64,000 nucleotides of DNA from Oreohelix idahoensis (taxonomy: Eukaryota; Mollusca; Gastropoda; Stylommatophora; Oreohelicidae). The translations under genes were made by a program, and so were the position numbers. A model generated the notes under the pieces. It saw only the letters and a list, made by a program, of their open reading frames with translations, was not told where the DNA came from and ran no database searches. Below, one piece after another: positions 10,549 to 22,479 of this stretch. The stretch is taken from the NCBI GenBank assembly GCA_024509875.1, contig JAMPIV010019075.1:1-64000 (forward strand), written 5' to 3'. Each line of letters opens with the position of its first letter. The first letter of the stretch is position 1.

Positions 10549-11614
10549 ACCTCACAGGGCAATGATAAAAGTAGGCCAGGAATTTCGCAAAGGGATTTTC
10601 CCAGGTTTGAATGTTGTGACACGTGGCGAGATTAATGTAACAAAAGATTAAGGTCAAACAGTGTCTGGGGTTTGTGTACTTACCAGAAAGATTTTAAGTT
10701 GAGGGGGGGGGGGGGAGTAGAAGGAGTGTGAGATAGAGTGGCATGTGGGTAGAAATATTATCGTTGTGCATAGCGGGTGAAGGGGAGTTATATGTTTGAG
10801 ATGAGTTTCTGGTTGACGTTGGTGTACATAAGTTGTATTTTTATGTCTCCAACAGTTCACGGCACAGTAGGAGCGTGTAGTTTGTCTCATACAAATTACC
10901 AACGGCAAAGTTGGCATTTGCAGGCGCCGAGAGCTCGATATCGCCAGAGGCAACAGAATATGACCTACTATCTCAGGCAGTGAAGTCATTCTTCATCTGG
11001 GAAACGGGATTTTTCTTAAAAATCCAGAGCACTTAGCTCATTATACCACTCCAACAACGGCAATGTGGCCGGGAGATTGGTCTAATTTGTACAGCCAGAA
11101 ATAAATGCTGTGTTCCTCTAAACCCTGAGCGGGTTGTCGGGGGAAAGTCAAGGAAGGGCTCAGCAGCAGAGCAGCTTCTATATATTTTTGTAGTCAAGTA
11201 CCTTGTGATTGATTCCCCAGTCATCAGTGCAGCCATCAGAAAACCGGAGACAGGGTTATCATTCCTGGTTCTGACAAGTCAACGAGAGAAGGCGTTACGG
11301 AGATGCCACCTCAGCAGATGTCGAGAGTGTCAGAGAGACACTGAAGCAAAGAGAGAGGAGATAGCCGGGACCAGTAGGGTCTGATGTTATCCTTAAAGGA
11401 TAGCCTCTGAGAATAGATGTTATAAGAAGTCTACTAGTCCAGTGTTTTAGTTAGTGAAGCATATCGCCTAACAAGTTGGAAGCTGTGTAAACATTCGTTT
11501 AGGCAGAGTCAGCAGGACAGAGACAGTAGGAAATATTATAGTATTAGGAAGTGGTGGCTAAAGTTGATACCCCACCAGTTAGATTGTTATTTCAATCATT
11601 AATCATTCTATTTT
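10549..11614. other. Non-coding stretch between LINE-C and LINE-D
   Basis: No ORF with a recognised domain. A G-run lies at about 10694-10714, and an AATAAA near 11101. Purine-rich at 11280-11400. With 10087-10359 it is the sequence that was continuous before the LINE insertions. Confidence 0.35.
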
Positions 11615-11904
11615 GTTCCCCAGCACCCCATCGAGGCCAGCTCCTTGACGTGGAGATAGGGCTCAAGTACAGCCATCAGCGGCTGAAAAACCAAGACTGG
11701 CCAAGCAAGACCACAGTCTGCCCTAGCAAGTCAAGGTGCTGAAGACGGAGGCAACCAGCCAAGAGGCGCACCACAGCAATCAGGATGCCACGCACATGCG
11801 CTATGGAAGTATGCCTATATCTGCAAAACGTTATGGCACTCGCCCTGTGACGGACACCCAGGCAGGCGCAGTGCCGGGCCCTCTGCCTCGGAAGGGCCCA
11901 ACCC

Positions 11905-12090
11905 CTACTACTGGGGGTCCTTCTCCAATGCCCCGTTGGAGCCAGGAGGCATGCAGATAATAGAGCTCAACTTGGCCCCAAGCCAAAGAAAAGACCATTA
12001 AAAATAATAGCACACTGGAATGCTGAAGGCGTCCAATAGTAAAAAAGACGGCTATACACAGCAAAAAATTAGATGCTCGAAAAATACTGG
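11905..12090 (+). repeat. Indel-rich duplicate of the LINE-D endonuclease start
   Basis: This segment repeats 13085-13235 (CCTACTACTGGGGGTCC..., then CACTGGAATGCTGAAGG, then AGACGGCTA...). The two copies differ mostly by one- and two-base insertions in the first copy (for example GTCCAAT against GTCAAT, and CTATACACAGC against CTACAGC), with few substitutions. The 1.2 kb between them contains the degenerate ORF1-like region. See findings for possible explanations. Confidence 0.7.
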
Positions 12091-13283
12091 AATGCTGAAG
12101 AAACGCCAGCATGTCTCTCAAGAAATTAGCAATGTAAAAATCAAAAGTAAATTTGTGACTAGGTGCAAGAAACCTAGAAAAGACCTCTGCATTTCGGGCG
12201 GTGTATTACAGGGGTCTTACTGGACCATTCAACATCAGACAAACCAAGTCGGGGCATGGTCAAGGCTAAATTCTTCGAAAATAAATTGACAATACGTCGC
12301 CCTAGTACTAGAAAGGGCACACTATACGCACAGTACCAGTTAGTTTAACCTTAACACAGACTGAGCACTGCACCTTGAAAATACCCAGCCAAATTGCTGT
12401 CAACAGGCTGTGTGGAATAGCCGGACCAGCACCGGATCGTCCTGCGTACCAGTAGTTCTGTTAAACAGTTTATCAGGAGGCCCCTGCAGTAATACTTATT
12501 GTAGGTAGAAGTTCCGCCAATCTGCGGCTCCCACAATATATCTTCGTCACTGGATTTCTGGACAATATAAGACTAACAGTCTTGGATGGCTACCTCGAGC
12601 ACAAATATATATAAGTTCTGAAATGGCGGATCAGTGAGCTGCTGTTCACCCTAGGTAATCCTTTACATGTTCTGCCACCGAAAAGCGTAATAATGCATAA
12701 AGGTCGGTATTACCTGGTAAATGAATCCTCAGAACTACACAAGGAATTCTGTCGTCATCCCGACGCACAGAGATTCACTGGGGAAAACTGCCATAGCAGT
12801 TACTTCGAAGATTCTCCCCGAAAAAACAATGGACTCTTGGTCCCTTCAGAAAAACAGGACCTCCCGGCTTCCCGGAAGTATATCTCACTCCCGCTTAAAA
12901 AACCTTCCCATAGGCCTACGCCGAACTGTCAAACTCTGACCCTAAAGGTCAAACACAATGAATGAATAAACAAGGGAAGACAACCCCTAATCAACCTGAC
13001 ATCGCAGGTAAAGACACAATTATACTTATGATACAAACATAAGCAAATAACTTGACAGATGACTCCGTCGAAAATGACAGCAACACCCTACTACTGGGGG
13101 TCCTTCTCAATTGCCCCGTGGAGCCAGGAGGCATGAGAATAGAGCTACTGGCCAAGCAAAGAAAAGACCATTTAAAATAATGCACTGGAATGCTGAAGGC
13201 GTCAATAGTAAAAAAGACGGCTACAGCAAAAAATTAGAGCTCGAAAAAATATCTCGAATGAAGAGCAAGTAAATGTATGTTGC

Positions 13284-14963
13284 TTGCAAGAAACCCACCT
13301 CAACAAGGACATAGCCTTCAAAATCAGAGGCTACCAGTGCTACCGATCTGACCGAATAGACAGGCGAAAGGGTGGAATACTGACACTCGTGAGGAATAAC
13401 ATCAGTGCATGTCAGCTTGAAACATATATGGAGGGGGCGGAATACCAGATGCTTCATCTCAGGACAGAAAGTTCAGAATTCCACCTGCTCAACTACTACT
13501 GTCCGAGCGACCGCCCACTGGCACTAGATACAATCCCAGCAAAAGAAAGACTGATTGTATGCGGAGACTTCAACAGCCACTCACAGAGCTGGGGCTATGA
13601 TCACATGGACAGGAGAGGTGAGGAGCTTGAAAACTGGCAGGATGACAATGGGCTTATCCTGATTAACCAGCCAATCGACCCACCAACCTTCTACTCGAGA
13701 TCATGGCACACCACCTCTACACCAGACCTGGCATTCCACTCACCCAGCCTGGAGTGGAACACCACACGCGTTGTAGGGAAACAACTTGGAGGCAGCGACC
13801 ACCGGCCAGTCTTCCTAATTGTGGAAAATGAACTTGTCAAGGAGAGCAGCACTCTCTCTAGGTGGAACTACAAGAAGGCAGACTGGACAATGTACCAGCA
13901 CCGTACTAGTATACTGGCTAGAGATCTGACTGTAGACAAAGACATCAATAAGCTAGTCGATGAATTCAGCAGATGCATATTACAGGCTGCTCGTGAAACA
14001 ATACCTAGAGGGGCTCGTAAGCACTACAAACCATATTGGAATAGTGAACTAGAGCAGCTGCACAACGACGTGAAAACATCTCGAAAGCAGGCAGAGACCA
14101 GACCATGCCAAAAACACCACAATAACTACCAGCAAGCTAAGGCCAAATTTCAAAGGGCCAAGTTGCAGGCCAGGCGAAGAAGCTGGAAGGAGAAAACAGA
14201 GTCCTTGAACTTTGAAAGAGATACGAGGAAACTGTGGAAGCTGGTAAAACAACTTAACGATGAAGGTACAGAGAGAAACTCAAGGATTGCTCTGTACAAA
14301 GATGGAAACATCCTCATGGGAAAACAGGCAGCTGATCACTTTGCAGACTCCTTTGCTAAAGACAACAACATCGAAGTTAGTCCGGAGAAGCAACAGGAGA
14401 CTCGTGAGAAACAACAATACGCAGGACGAGATGGAACCATACCTGAAGTTATGGAGGCACCAATCACATTCAGAGAACTGGAGCTTGCAATATCCAAATT
14501 GAAAATGAGAAAGTCACCAGGAGTTGATGGAGTGTCCAATGAAATGATTAAGAACTTGGGAACCGCAGCAAAAACAAAGCTGCTGCAGATCTTCAATATC
14601 TGTTGGAACTCAGGCAGAGTTCCACAGACCTGGAGGGAAGCAATCATGATACCACTCCTAAAACCAGGAAAAGACAGTTCCACTGCCTCCAGCTACAGAC
14701 CAATCAGCCTTACAAGCTGCCTCTGCAAAACAATGGAACTTATCATCAACCTCAGGCTACAGTGGTACCTTGAAAGTGAAAACCTTCTTGTACCACAGCA
14801 GGCGGGCTTTAGGCAGTGTTATTCCACCGAAGATCAGGCAACTTACCTTTCCCAAGAGATTGAGGATGCGTTCCAAGATAAGAAACTGGTACTAGCAACA
14901 TGGATAGATCTAAGGAAAGCATTTGACAAGGTTTGGAAAGAAGGGCTTTTTAAGAAATTGTAG
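13284..14963 (+). pseudogene. LINE-D endonuclease and N-terminal RT
   Basis: An open frame of 559 codons that starts inside the endonuclease. The domain really begins near 13160 in another frame (IMHWNAEGVNSKKDGY), so one frameshift precedes it. Visible motifs are MQETHLNKD (catalytic Glu), RKGGILTLV, LIVCGDFNSHSQSW, and GGSDHRPVF (catalytic Asp/His). A basic linker (residues ~200-340) leads to RT with KMRKSPGVDGVSNEM, SSYRPISLTSCLCK, QQAGFRQCYSTEDQ and the motif A block WIDLRKAFDKVW with its catalytic Asp. The frame ends just after motif A at a frameshift. Nicking and priming activity would need the missing N-terminus. Confidence 0.85.
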
Positions 14964-15147
14964 AGTGAATGGTAAGATGTACAAATGGGTGAAAGCATAC
15001 TAGCATAACAGAAGAGCCCGAGTACAACTAGATGGCCTCAAGAGTAAGAAAATTCTACTGCGTCATGGCGTCCCTCAGGGAGGGGTTCTGTCCCCCACAC
15101 TTTTCCTAGTCTACATCAACGAACTGGTTGCTGAACTACCACATGGA

Positions 15148-15558
15148 ATGAAAGTGGCAATATACGCTGATGACCTGGTAATATGGTGCACAGATGAGCA
15201 TGCAACAGTGGCCACCAAACTGCTACAAAGAGCTATAGATGCCTTAACCTCATGGGCAAATAGATGGTGTGTCAGCATCAATACAGACAAGTGCAGCACT
15301 ACGCTCTTCACCCTCTCTCCCAAACAAAAAGCTGGTGTCATCAAGATAAACGAAGAGCTCCTGAGAGAAGATAAACAACCCACCTATCTCGGAGTTACAT
15401 TCGATGATAGGCTGACATGGAAGCAGCACATCAACAAAGCAGCAACAAAGGCCAGGAGGAAGTTAGCCATCCTGAGAAAACTAAGTGGAACCACATGGGG
15501 AGCCAGCGGGAAAATACTTAGTAAAGTTTACCAGCAGGGCATACGACCACACCTGTAA
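15148..15558 (+). pseudogene. LINE-D RT palm and thumb segment
   Basis: Continues RT after two lesions (a frameshift near 14960 and an in-frame TAG near 15000). The preceding unlabelled frame has HGVPQGGVLSPTLF at about 15066-15107, and this frame has the catalytic YADDLVIW box at the start. Then come INTDKC, TYLGVTFDDRLTW and a TKARRKLAILRKL thumb region. It ends at a TAA in QGIRPHL-stop, after which the same frame continues with YGSAAW. Confidence 0.82.
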
Positions 15559-15615
15559 TACGGGTCAGCTGCGTGGTGTCCAGCATCAAACACCACATTA
15601 CAAGAGCTAGATAAG

Positions 15616-16812
15616 GTGCAAAACCAGGCGCTTAGGGTCATCACGGGGGCAATGAAATCAACGCCTATAGTGAAGATGGAGAAAATGGGGAGGATACAAG
15701 CACTGAGAGAACGCAGAGACACGAAAGTGCTAACACAGGCAGAAAAGTTCCTCTGTATGCCGAGCCATCCAATGAAGGACAGATTCCAAAACCTAGCAAT
15801 GGGGCGACTGAAAAGAAGCAGCTTTATCCACCAGACCAAACGATTACGTAGACAAACCTCAGACCTGCCTGAAGTTAACAGCCCCCTAAAGTCTGTGCCA
15901 GAACAAACCCCTTGGAGAGAGGAGCATGGGCTACCAGTACACATCCACACACAAGTGAAAGGAATATTCGACAGGGATGAACAGAACAGCGTGCAACGTA
16001 GGACAGTCACTCTCAGTTTCCTGGATGATGAATACCCACAGGACCTCTGGGTCCGAGTATACACGGATGGGTCAGCACAGAATGCAGTAAAGAATGGAGG
16101 AGCAGGAGTGTACATAGAATACCCAAACAACACTAGGGATACTGTCAGAGTACCAACGGGGAAATTCTGTAACAACTATGATGCAGAAGTCCAGGCAATC
16201 AAGGTGGCAACTGAGAAACTATTGAACACCAATCTCGGTCCACAGCCTGTAGTATTCCTGACAGATGCAAGATCAGCACTCCAAGCACTTCAGTCCAGAA
16301 AATTGCCAGGCATACAAGCCCTACTTTCTGAACTGTGCAACCAGCGCAGGGTCACCATGCAGTGGATACCGTCTCATTGTGGAATACCAGGAAACGAGAG
16401 AGCAGATGGACTGGCTAAAGAAGGTGCTGCAGACGAGCAACCGGATGTACCAGTTACATACCATCAGAAGAAAAAGATGATCAAATCTATCAGAAAGCCA
16501 CCAACACCAATGCAGAATGACTACCAAGCTATGAACAGATCAGAACAAATAGTCATTCTGCGCCTCAGAACAGGACACAACCGCCTCAGCAGCCACATGT
16601 ATACAAAATTCAAGATTGGCAATTCAGCCATGTGTACATGTGGACAGGCACCCCAGACTGCGGAGCACGTACTTCAAGATTGCCCCGAATATGATATATT
16701 GAGGCAAACCCACTGGCCCAGAGAAACAACACTGGAAGCAAAACTATATGGAACTCTGTATGAACTACAAAAGACAGTGAAGTTTATACAAGAAACAACA
16801 TTGCAGATATAG
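15616..16812 (+). pseudogene. LINE-D RNase H and Cys/His C-terminus
   Basis: 398 codons in the frame that follows the stop at 15558. After an RT thumb remnant, RNase H starts near residue 150: RVYTDGSAQNAVKNGGAG (first Asp), NNYDAEVQAI (Glu), VFLTDARSAL (Asp) and HCGIPGNERADGLAKEG (last Asp), so all four acidic positions are visible. C-terminal CTCGQAPQTAEHVLQDC is a CCHC-like motif typical of these LINEs. It ends at TAG 16810-16812, 33 bp before the tail. This part could still be translated but is cut off from its RT. Confidence 0.85.
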
Positions 16813-16856
16813 ACAATATAGTTCAAGCGAACAAAAGAAGAAGAAGTTCCCCAGCA

Positions 16857-17600
16857 GGGTGACTGACATAGTGAATGTGGTTGTGTTTTTTTTTGTGTGG
16901 CTATATATTTAATTGGTTCTTTGTTTTTTCAGGTCTGTGCAACAGTGCACGATATTTATTTCTTTGGTGCGTGATGAATTTTTATATTTTGGATTGTGTA
17001 AATAAAATATATATATATATATATTGCTAACTGGTTCAGGCTCTATACTGTACTGTACGTATATGTCGTCTGTATAGTGTGTCTGTGGTCTTTGTGTATC
17101 ACCTTATCTCCTTTTGTTTAAAGGTATTCAGAGGGGGTGAGGCTATAGCATTTCTGAAGTCACGGGTGGCAAGAGAGAGTCAATCCAGGTTCTCACCCTT
17201 GAGCCAATAGTCTCATCGGTCAACTTTCACTGTCATTTTCATCAAAATTCTGTCTTCTCGGACTTTCTTACCACTACGGTCTTGTCTCTAAATTAAGACA
17301 ACCTCTAGACTTTAAATCCACTTTGTGACACTAACTACTATATATTAATGTTTGTTCTTGTTCAATAATGTTTGACCACCTGAACAGTTCACTAGGTTTA
17401 TTTTTCTTTATGGGCTCAATTGAGAAGAAACTTTTCAAAATCAGGTACACCTATGAATATAAATAAATGTAGTAAGTTTGCTGAAGGTTGGTAAAACGTC
17501 TCTAATCTTCAGCACACTCAGGCTCAAGGAACTTTGACACGCAAATTTTCAGCTACTGAAGAGTCGATTTAGGGAAATAGATGAATAGTGTGTGAAATTC
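16857..17600. other. Non-coding stretch with a candidate acceptor and poly(A) signal
   Basis: No ORF. A pyrimidine-rich TTTTTTCAGGTC lies near 16926, AATAAA near 17001, followed by (AT)n at about 17008-17024. It is the continuation of the pre-insertion sequence left of LINE-D. Confidence 0.3.
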
Positions 17601-17618
17601 TGTAAATAATTAGCCTGT

Positions 17619-17900
17619 GTGCCTGCTGAGATATTAATAATTATCAAACTGCTCGAAAGAACTGACGTGGAAAATCTGTCAAAGCAAATTATCTTGCTGC
17701 ATGACAACACTCATCCACATACTGCATGTGTCACTATAGAGACCCTGGCATCTGTGGGCAGAGAGATCAGCGTACACCTTCCTTACATTCCTGATGTGAC
17801 CCCATGTGACTTGCTTGTTTGAACCAATGGAGTTGCATCTAGGTCAGCGATTTCAGAGTGATGATGACCTATCCTCCACAGGCTAGGGGGTCAGACCATA
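17619..17900 (+). pseudogene. Mariner-type transposase relic
   Basis: The frame 17619-17822 reads IILLHDNTHPHTACVTIETL followed by HLPYIPDVTPCDLLV, matching the second-Asp box ([14 protein letters not shown]) and the PPYSPDLAP-C-D box with the third Asp of DD34D mariner transposases. The rest is gone and no TIRs were found. About 60 codons survive. Confidence 0.7.
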
Positions 17901-18204
17901 TCTGTATATATTGCCAGCTTCTGGAAGCTGCCAGTATGTTGACAAAATGCATTGGCCATCAAGTAGAATATCTTGATGTTATGGTGATTATAGTAGCATT
18001 TGCGTTAAAAAAATTTTTTTGGCGAAATACAAAATTCCAGGTCAGCTTTGATGAACCACCCTCATATATGTGCACTAGCTATTTCTATTCTTTTTTTTAT
18101 ATTTTATTATATCAGCTATGTATATAAATAATGTAGTAAGTTTGTTGAAGGTCAGTAAGACGTCTCTAATCTTCAGCACACCCAGTTTTGTTGTTAATGT
18201 CCGT

Positions 18205-18500
18205 TTATATTGTGATTTCATCAGGTGCCAATTATTGAAAGTAGAATTAATGAAGATCAAAATTAGACAGCTAAAATATGTTGGCCATGTAAAAAGACAT
18301 ATTGCTGAAGATCATAATGAATGGAAGAGTTAAAGGCAAATGTGGAAGAGGAAGACAGCACTATAAGAGGGAAGATAACATCAAGGGATGGACAGCAAAG
18401 AATATATCAGAGTGCACCATCAGGACAAGAGACAGAAGACGGAGATCTACTGCAGCTGAGCTTCGTTGTGAAGATGGCAGACGATAACGATTCTCACCCT
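18205..18500 (+). pseudogene. LINE-I RT C-terminal relic
   Basis: Overlapping frames read IRQLKYVGHVKRH, then GRGRQHYKREDNIKGW and RRRSTAAELRCEDGRR. The 'K-Y-x-G-H-V ... G-R-G-R-x-x ... W-x-D/E-N-I-K-x-W' arrangement is the C-terminal signature of RTE-like RTs. Both frames are short and broken. Confidence 0.6.
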
Positions 18501-18584
18501 CTCACTTAGCAAATTGTTTAATTTCCAAAATAATTTTATTCTTTTATATATGTTAGAAGAAAAAATGGCACGCAGTGTAAGAAA

Positions 18585-19235
18585 TCCTGCGCCCATAAAA
18601 ATAAGAGACCAAGAGCTAGAAGATACAGATTTACATACTTAGGAAGCATAGTAACATCCGATGGCAGAACATGCAAAGACATCAGTAATCAAATGAATAA
18701 AGCTAGAATAGCCTTTGCCAATCTAAACATCTGGACATCTTCCCAGTACAGTACAAGTACTAAATTAAAAATATATGAGAGCTGGGTAACTTCTGTACTT
18801 CTATGGGTGCAGAATGCTGGAGAGTAACAGAAAAAGAAATATCCAAACTGTCCTTTTTCCCACTCAACCTGCTTAAGGAAAATTCTTTGAATTTTCTGGC
18901 CAAACACCATCCTAGAAATGCTAACTCGAAGCCACCAAGAAGACATATGCACCCTCATATCAAGAAAACGCTGAAATTAGGTTGGCCATATCCTCAGAAA
19001 AGACCCTGACACTGTCACCAGAGCTGCCATGCTATGGACTCCATAAGGAAAGTGAAAGCAGGGTCGAACAAAAGCTACCTGGCGGAGAACTGTGGAGGCA
19101 GAGATGCAAAGCATGAACCAGAGCTGGTGCACCACATGAAGGATGGCTACCGACTGAGCAAGGTGGAGAAAGGTTGTTGCTGCCCTGCACGACACCACCA
19201 GGCATGATGGTCACTGATTGCTTTGTTACCACAGT
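18585..19235 (+). mobile_element. LINE-A fragment (older copy)
   Basis: Reads RFTYLGSIVTSDGRTCKDI, KARIAFANLNIW, YSTSTKLKIYESWVTSVLL, with a GRTKATWRR-type block near 19060 and CHARHHQA / ARHDGH near 19190. It is related to 20423-21092 but with more lesions. Ends near GATGGTCACTGATTGCTTTG. No clear target duplication was found. Confidence 0.75.
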
Positions 19236-19595
19236 TTCTCCTTTTTCCAACTTTTTTATTTGTCAGATATGGAGGCATGTTCAGCACACACTGTAGAGCT
19301 AAAGTTTTTGGCTAACAGTGATCTGATAAAAACTCAGCAAGAAAATCTATACCTCTAGCAAAGCTTAGCAGTAAAATAAACCAATCGGAATGAATCAACA
19401 CAAATTATTGGTCAAATTTATAGGCAGGTTTTTAAAATTTATTTGTGAAGAAAAATATTCTGTTCAACTCGATGTTAAAATTAGGATATTTAGTGTCCCT
19501 AAGGCGAGATAATATGTTCGACCTCTGAATCCTGCTTATGGTATAATCACCTGTCTAATTATTGTAAATAGAGTAAATCAATCAATCAATATAAT

Positions 19596-20405
19596 TTAGC
19601 TCCCCAAGGAGCATAGGCCAACAAAAACATGCCAAGTCTTCCTGTCCTGTGCCATCCACTCAAGTTCTTTCCATGTTTTCCTCATCATTTTCACCTGTTT
19701 CCAGTTCTCTTCTCCATGTGTTTTTTGGTCTACCTCTGCCTCTCTTTCCCTGTGGATTCCAGAACAAGGACTGCCTTGTAAGCTATCAGCAGGTTTCCTC
19801 AATGTGTGTACTATCCATCGCCAGTCTTCTTCTCAACTCTTGTTCCACTGGCACTTGTCATCAATTCCACATTTGTGACTTTGTCATACCATTTCAGTCC
19901 TTCTATTCTATGCAAGCACCCGTTTATAAAAGTCTGCAGCTTTTTGGTTGTTGTTTTTGTTGCTCTCCATGTCTAAGAGCCATACAATATAACTGACTTC
20001 ACATTTGAGTTGAAGATTCTTATTTTCATGTTGGACTTGATTTCTCTTGTTCTCCATATGTTTCCCAATGCAATGAAAGCTCCTCTTGTTTTTTGTATTC
20101 TTATTTTGATATCACTGTCTGTCCCTCCAACTTTGTCTATATTACTTCCAAGATATGTGTACGATTCTACATCTTTTAGTGGTGTTTCTTCAACCTTGTT
20201 ATCATTCCTTGCATTTATTCTCATAATCTTTGTCTTTTCCCTGTGTATTTTCAGGCCCACTTGTTGTGACCTCTCATCGAGAATTTTCATTTTCTCTTGC
20301 ATCTGATTATGGGACAGAAGAGCCAAGTCATCCGCAAAATCCAGATCATCAAGCTGTTTAGTCAGATTCCATTTCTGTTGTGTGATGTCGATGTTTTCAT
20401 AACCC
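19596..20405 (-). pseudogene. LINE-B RT, C-terminal part
   Basis: Frame 19973-20407 holds the FADD box (LDFADDLALLSHN), INARNDNKVEETPLKDV and KIRIFNSNVKSVILYGS. Frame 19596-19802 holds the end, with WKELEWMAQDRKTWHVF. Between them at least one frameshift. The same region is seen intact in the copy at 46685-48268. Confidence 0.82.
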
Positions 20406-20422
20406 AATCTATTGCTAGTAAG

Positions 20423-21092
20423 GAATCAGCAACTGGTACAGACAGACAGATTCACATACCTAGGATGCATAGTAACACCAGACGGCGGGGCAGGCAAAGA
20501 CATCAACATCAGAATGAATAAGGCAAGAACAGCCTTTTTTTTAGCCTAAACAACATCTGGAAGTCCTCTCAATACAGCACAAGCACAAAATTAAGATTAT
20601 ATCAGAGCTGTGTGCTTTCTGTGCTTCTCTATGGTGCGGAATGCTGGAGAGTTACAGAGAAGGAAATGTCGAAATTGTCCTCTTTTCACACAACATGCCT
20701 AAGAAAAATTCACCGAATCTTTTGGCCGAATACCATCACCAACAAAGATCTGCTTACTCGGAGCAAGAAAGAGGACATGCACACCATCATAGCTGGCAGA
20801 CGCTGGAGCTGGGTTGGCCATGTCCTCAGAAGAGACCCCGATGCCATCACAAGAACAGCTATGCTTTGGACCCCTGAAGGAAAACGAAAGAGAGGCCGAC
20901 CAAAAACAACCTGGCGGAGGACTGTGAAGGCTGAGATGCAAAGAATGAACCAGAGTTGGGGCACTGTACGAAGGATGGCCGCCGACCGAGCACAGTGGAA
21001 TCAATTTGTTGTTGCCCTACAAGACGCCACTAGGCGTGATGGCCACTGACTGCTTTGACGGTCAGCGGCTAAGGATCAAAGAGAAGAGAGAG
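20423..21092 (+). mobile_element. LINE-A 3' copy inserted in LINE-B
   Basis: A 5'-truncated insertion flanked by the 17-bp duplication AATCTATTGCTAGTAAG (20406-20422 and 21093-21109). The frame 20612-21049 reads SVLLYGAECWRVTEKEMSKL, then RRWSWVGHVLRRDPDAI, GKRKRGRPKTTWRRTV and ends VALQDATRRDGH-stop. The ~45 bp after the stop, GACTGCTTTGACGGTCAGCG and onward, is the tail shared with SINE-1. This is the cleanest LINE-A 3' end in the window. Confidence 0.92.
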
Positions 21093-22471
21093 AATCTATT
21101 GCTAGTAAGAAAAGAAAGGGAGACAAGACGCATCCCTGTCTCACTCCCGTTCTAATCCTAAACGGTTCTGTAAGGTGTCCTTCATGAAGAACTCTGCATG
21201 TCATGTCTTCATAGGTTTTCTTTATTAAGTTAATGATCTTCATAGGAACTCCATAATGCCTCATCAATTTCCAAAGTGATTCTGTCTACACTGTCAAATG
21301 CCTTTTCATAGTCCATGAGTCCGATGTATAGCGGTGAATTCCATCCCAGACTTTGTTTAACTATTATTCTCAATGTGGCTATCTGGTCTGTACAGGATCT
21401 GTTTTGTTGAAAACCTGCTTGTTCATCTCTCAGTTGCTTGTCTATGGACTCTTTTAATCTCTCAAGGATGATTCTGTTTAATACTTTTCCTGGCACTGAT
21501 AGTAACATTATTCCTCTATAATTTGTGCACTCTTGTAAATTTCCCTTCTTAGGCAACTTGACCAGATAACCTTCCTTCCATTCTGCTGGTATTTCCTCTC
21601 TCTCCCAGACTTTGCCAAGTAGTTTGTATAATATCTCTGTAGAGGTATCAATATCTGTTTTGATGGCCTCTGCTGGAATGCAATCAGGACCAGCTGCTTT
21701 TCCATCTTTCAGAAGCTTTATGGCTTTCTTTATTTCTTCTCTACTTGGTCGTTCACGGCTGATTTGTAGCTCCTCTTCTGCTGGCTGGATGTCTGGGGGA
21801 TTAGTTGGAGATGGTCTATTGAGAAGTTCGTCAAAATGTTCTGTCCATCTCTTTATTTGTTCTTGTATATTACTAAGCAATTTTCCATTCTTATCTTTTA
21901 TGAGGCCATTTGCTTGCTTATATTTCCCCGTTAGCTTCTTTGTGTTGTTGTACAGGTCCCTCATATTTCCTTTGGCTGCAGCTTCCTCTGCTTCCCTTGC
22001 CAAATCATCAATATATTTAATCTTGTCTCTTTTGATGTTTCTTCTTACTTCTTTGTTTGCTTCTATGTACACTTCATGAGCCTTGGCTTTGGAGCTTCTG
22101 TTTAAATCTGCTTTCTTGTTTTTCCTGTCTTCTATCTTACTAATGGTTTCTGTTGTTATCCATGCTTTGTGCTGATGTTCTCTTTTTCTCAGTACTTCTT
22201 CACATGTCTTGTTCCATATATGTTTTACTTGTTGCCACTGGTCTTCCATATCTGTTTCATCTTCCAGCTGTTGGAGTACTTGGTATTTGTTGGATACTGT
22301 AATTGAAAATTTTTCTCTTATTTCCTGATTTCTTAGATATCCCACATTATACTGTTGTCTATAGCTATATGTTGTTGTAAATTTCTTGAGTTTTAATTTT
22401 GTTTTAGCCAACAGAAGATTGCGGTCTGATACATCTGCTCCTCTACAGTAGAGGAAATAGAGTAAATACAA
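21076..22471 (-). pseudogene. LINE-B RT, N-terminal part
   Basis: Frames 21230-22471 (413 codons) and 21076-21267 together give linker and RT. The start lies in the last part of the endonuclease (GADVSDRNLLLAK), so there is no real initiation codon in the element. RT motif A with Asp is intact (YEKAFDSVD). A frameshift falls near 21250 between the 'TLEIDEALW' and 'MMRHYGVP' frames. Expression is not expected. Confidence 0.85.
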
Positions 22472-22479
22472 ATTATCAA

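Larger units (their letters stand above)
11626..16845 (+). mobile_element. LINE-D, full-length LINE with EN, RT and RNase H
   Basis: A 5.2-kb element flanked by the 11-bp duplication GTTCCCCAGCA (11615-11625 and 16846-16856), with a tail ACAAAAGAAGAAGAA. Order is a degenerate ORF1-like region (11626-13080), endonuclease (from ~13160), RT (14450-15560), RNase H (16040-16430) and a Cys/His C-terminal motif (16630-16690). A LINE RNase H points to the I/R1/ingi-type side of the non-LTR tree; the clade was not resolved. Stops and frameshifts inactivate it. Confidence 0.88.
19579..22454 (-). mobile_element. LINE-B copy, 5'-truncated, split by LINE-A
   Basis: Minus-strand LINE flanked by the 13-bp duplication AAATAGAGTAAAT (19566-19578 and 22455-22467), with a TGATTGATTGATT tail at its left end. 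From right to left: end of the endonuclease, long Lys-rich linker, RT with GYLVKLPKKGNLQ, YRGIMLLSVPGKVLNRI, RDEQAGFQQNRSCTDQ, GLMDYEKAFDSVDR and GVRQGCVLSPFLFLLAID. Then the LINE-A insertion, then DDLDFADDLALLSHN, TYLGSNIDKVGGTDSDIKIR and the C-terminus. An internal frameshift also separates 19596-19802 from the rest. The target duplication shows the LINE-A piece landed after this copy had integrated. Confidence 0.9.
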
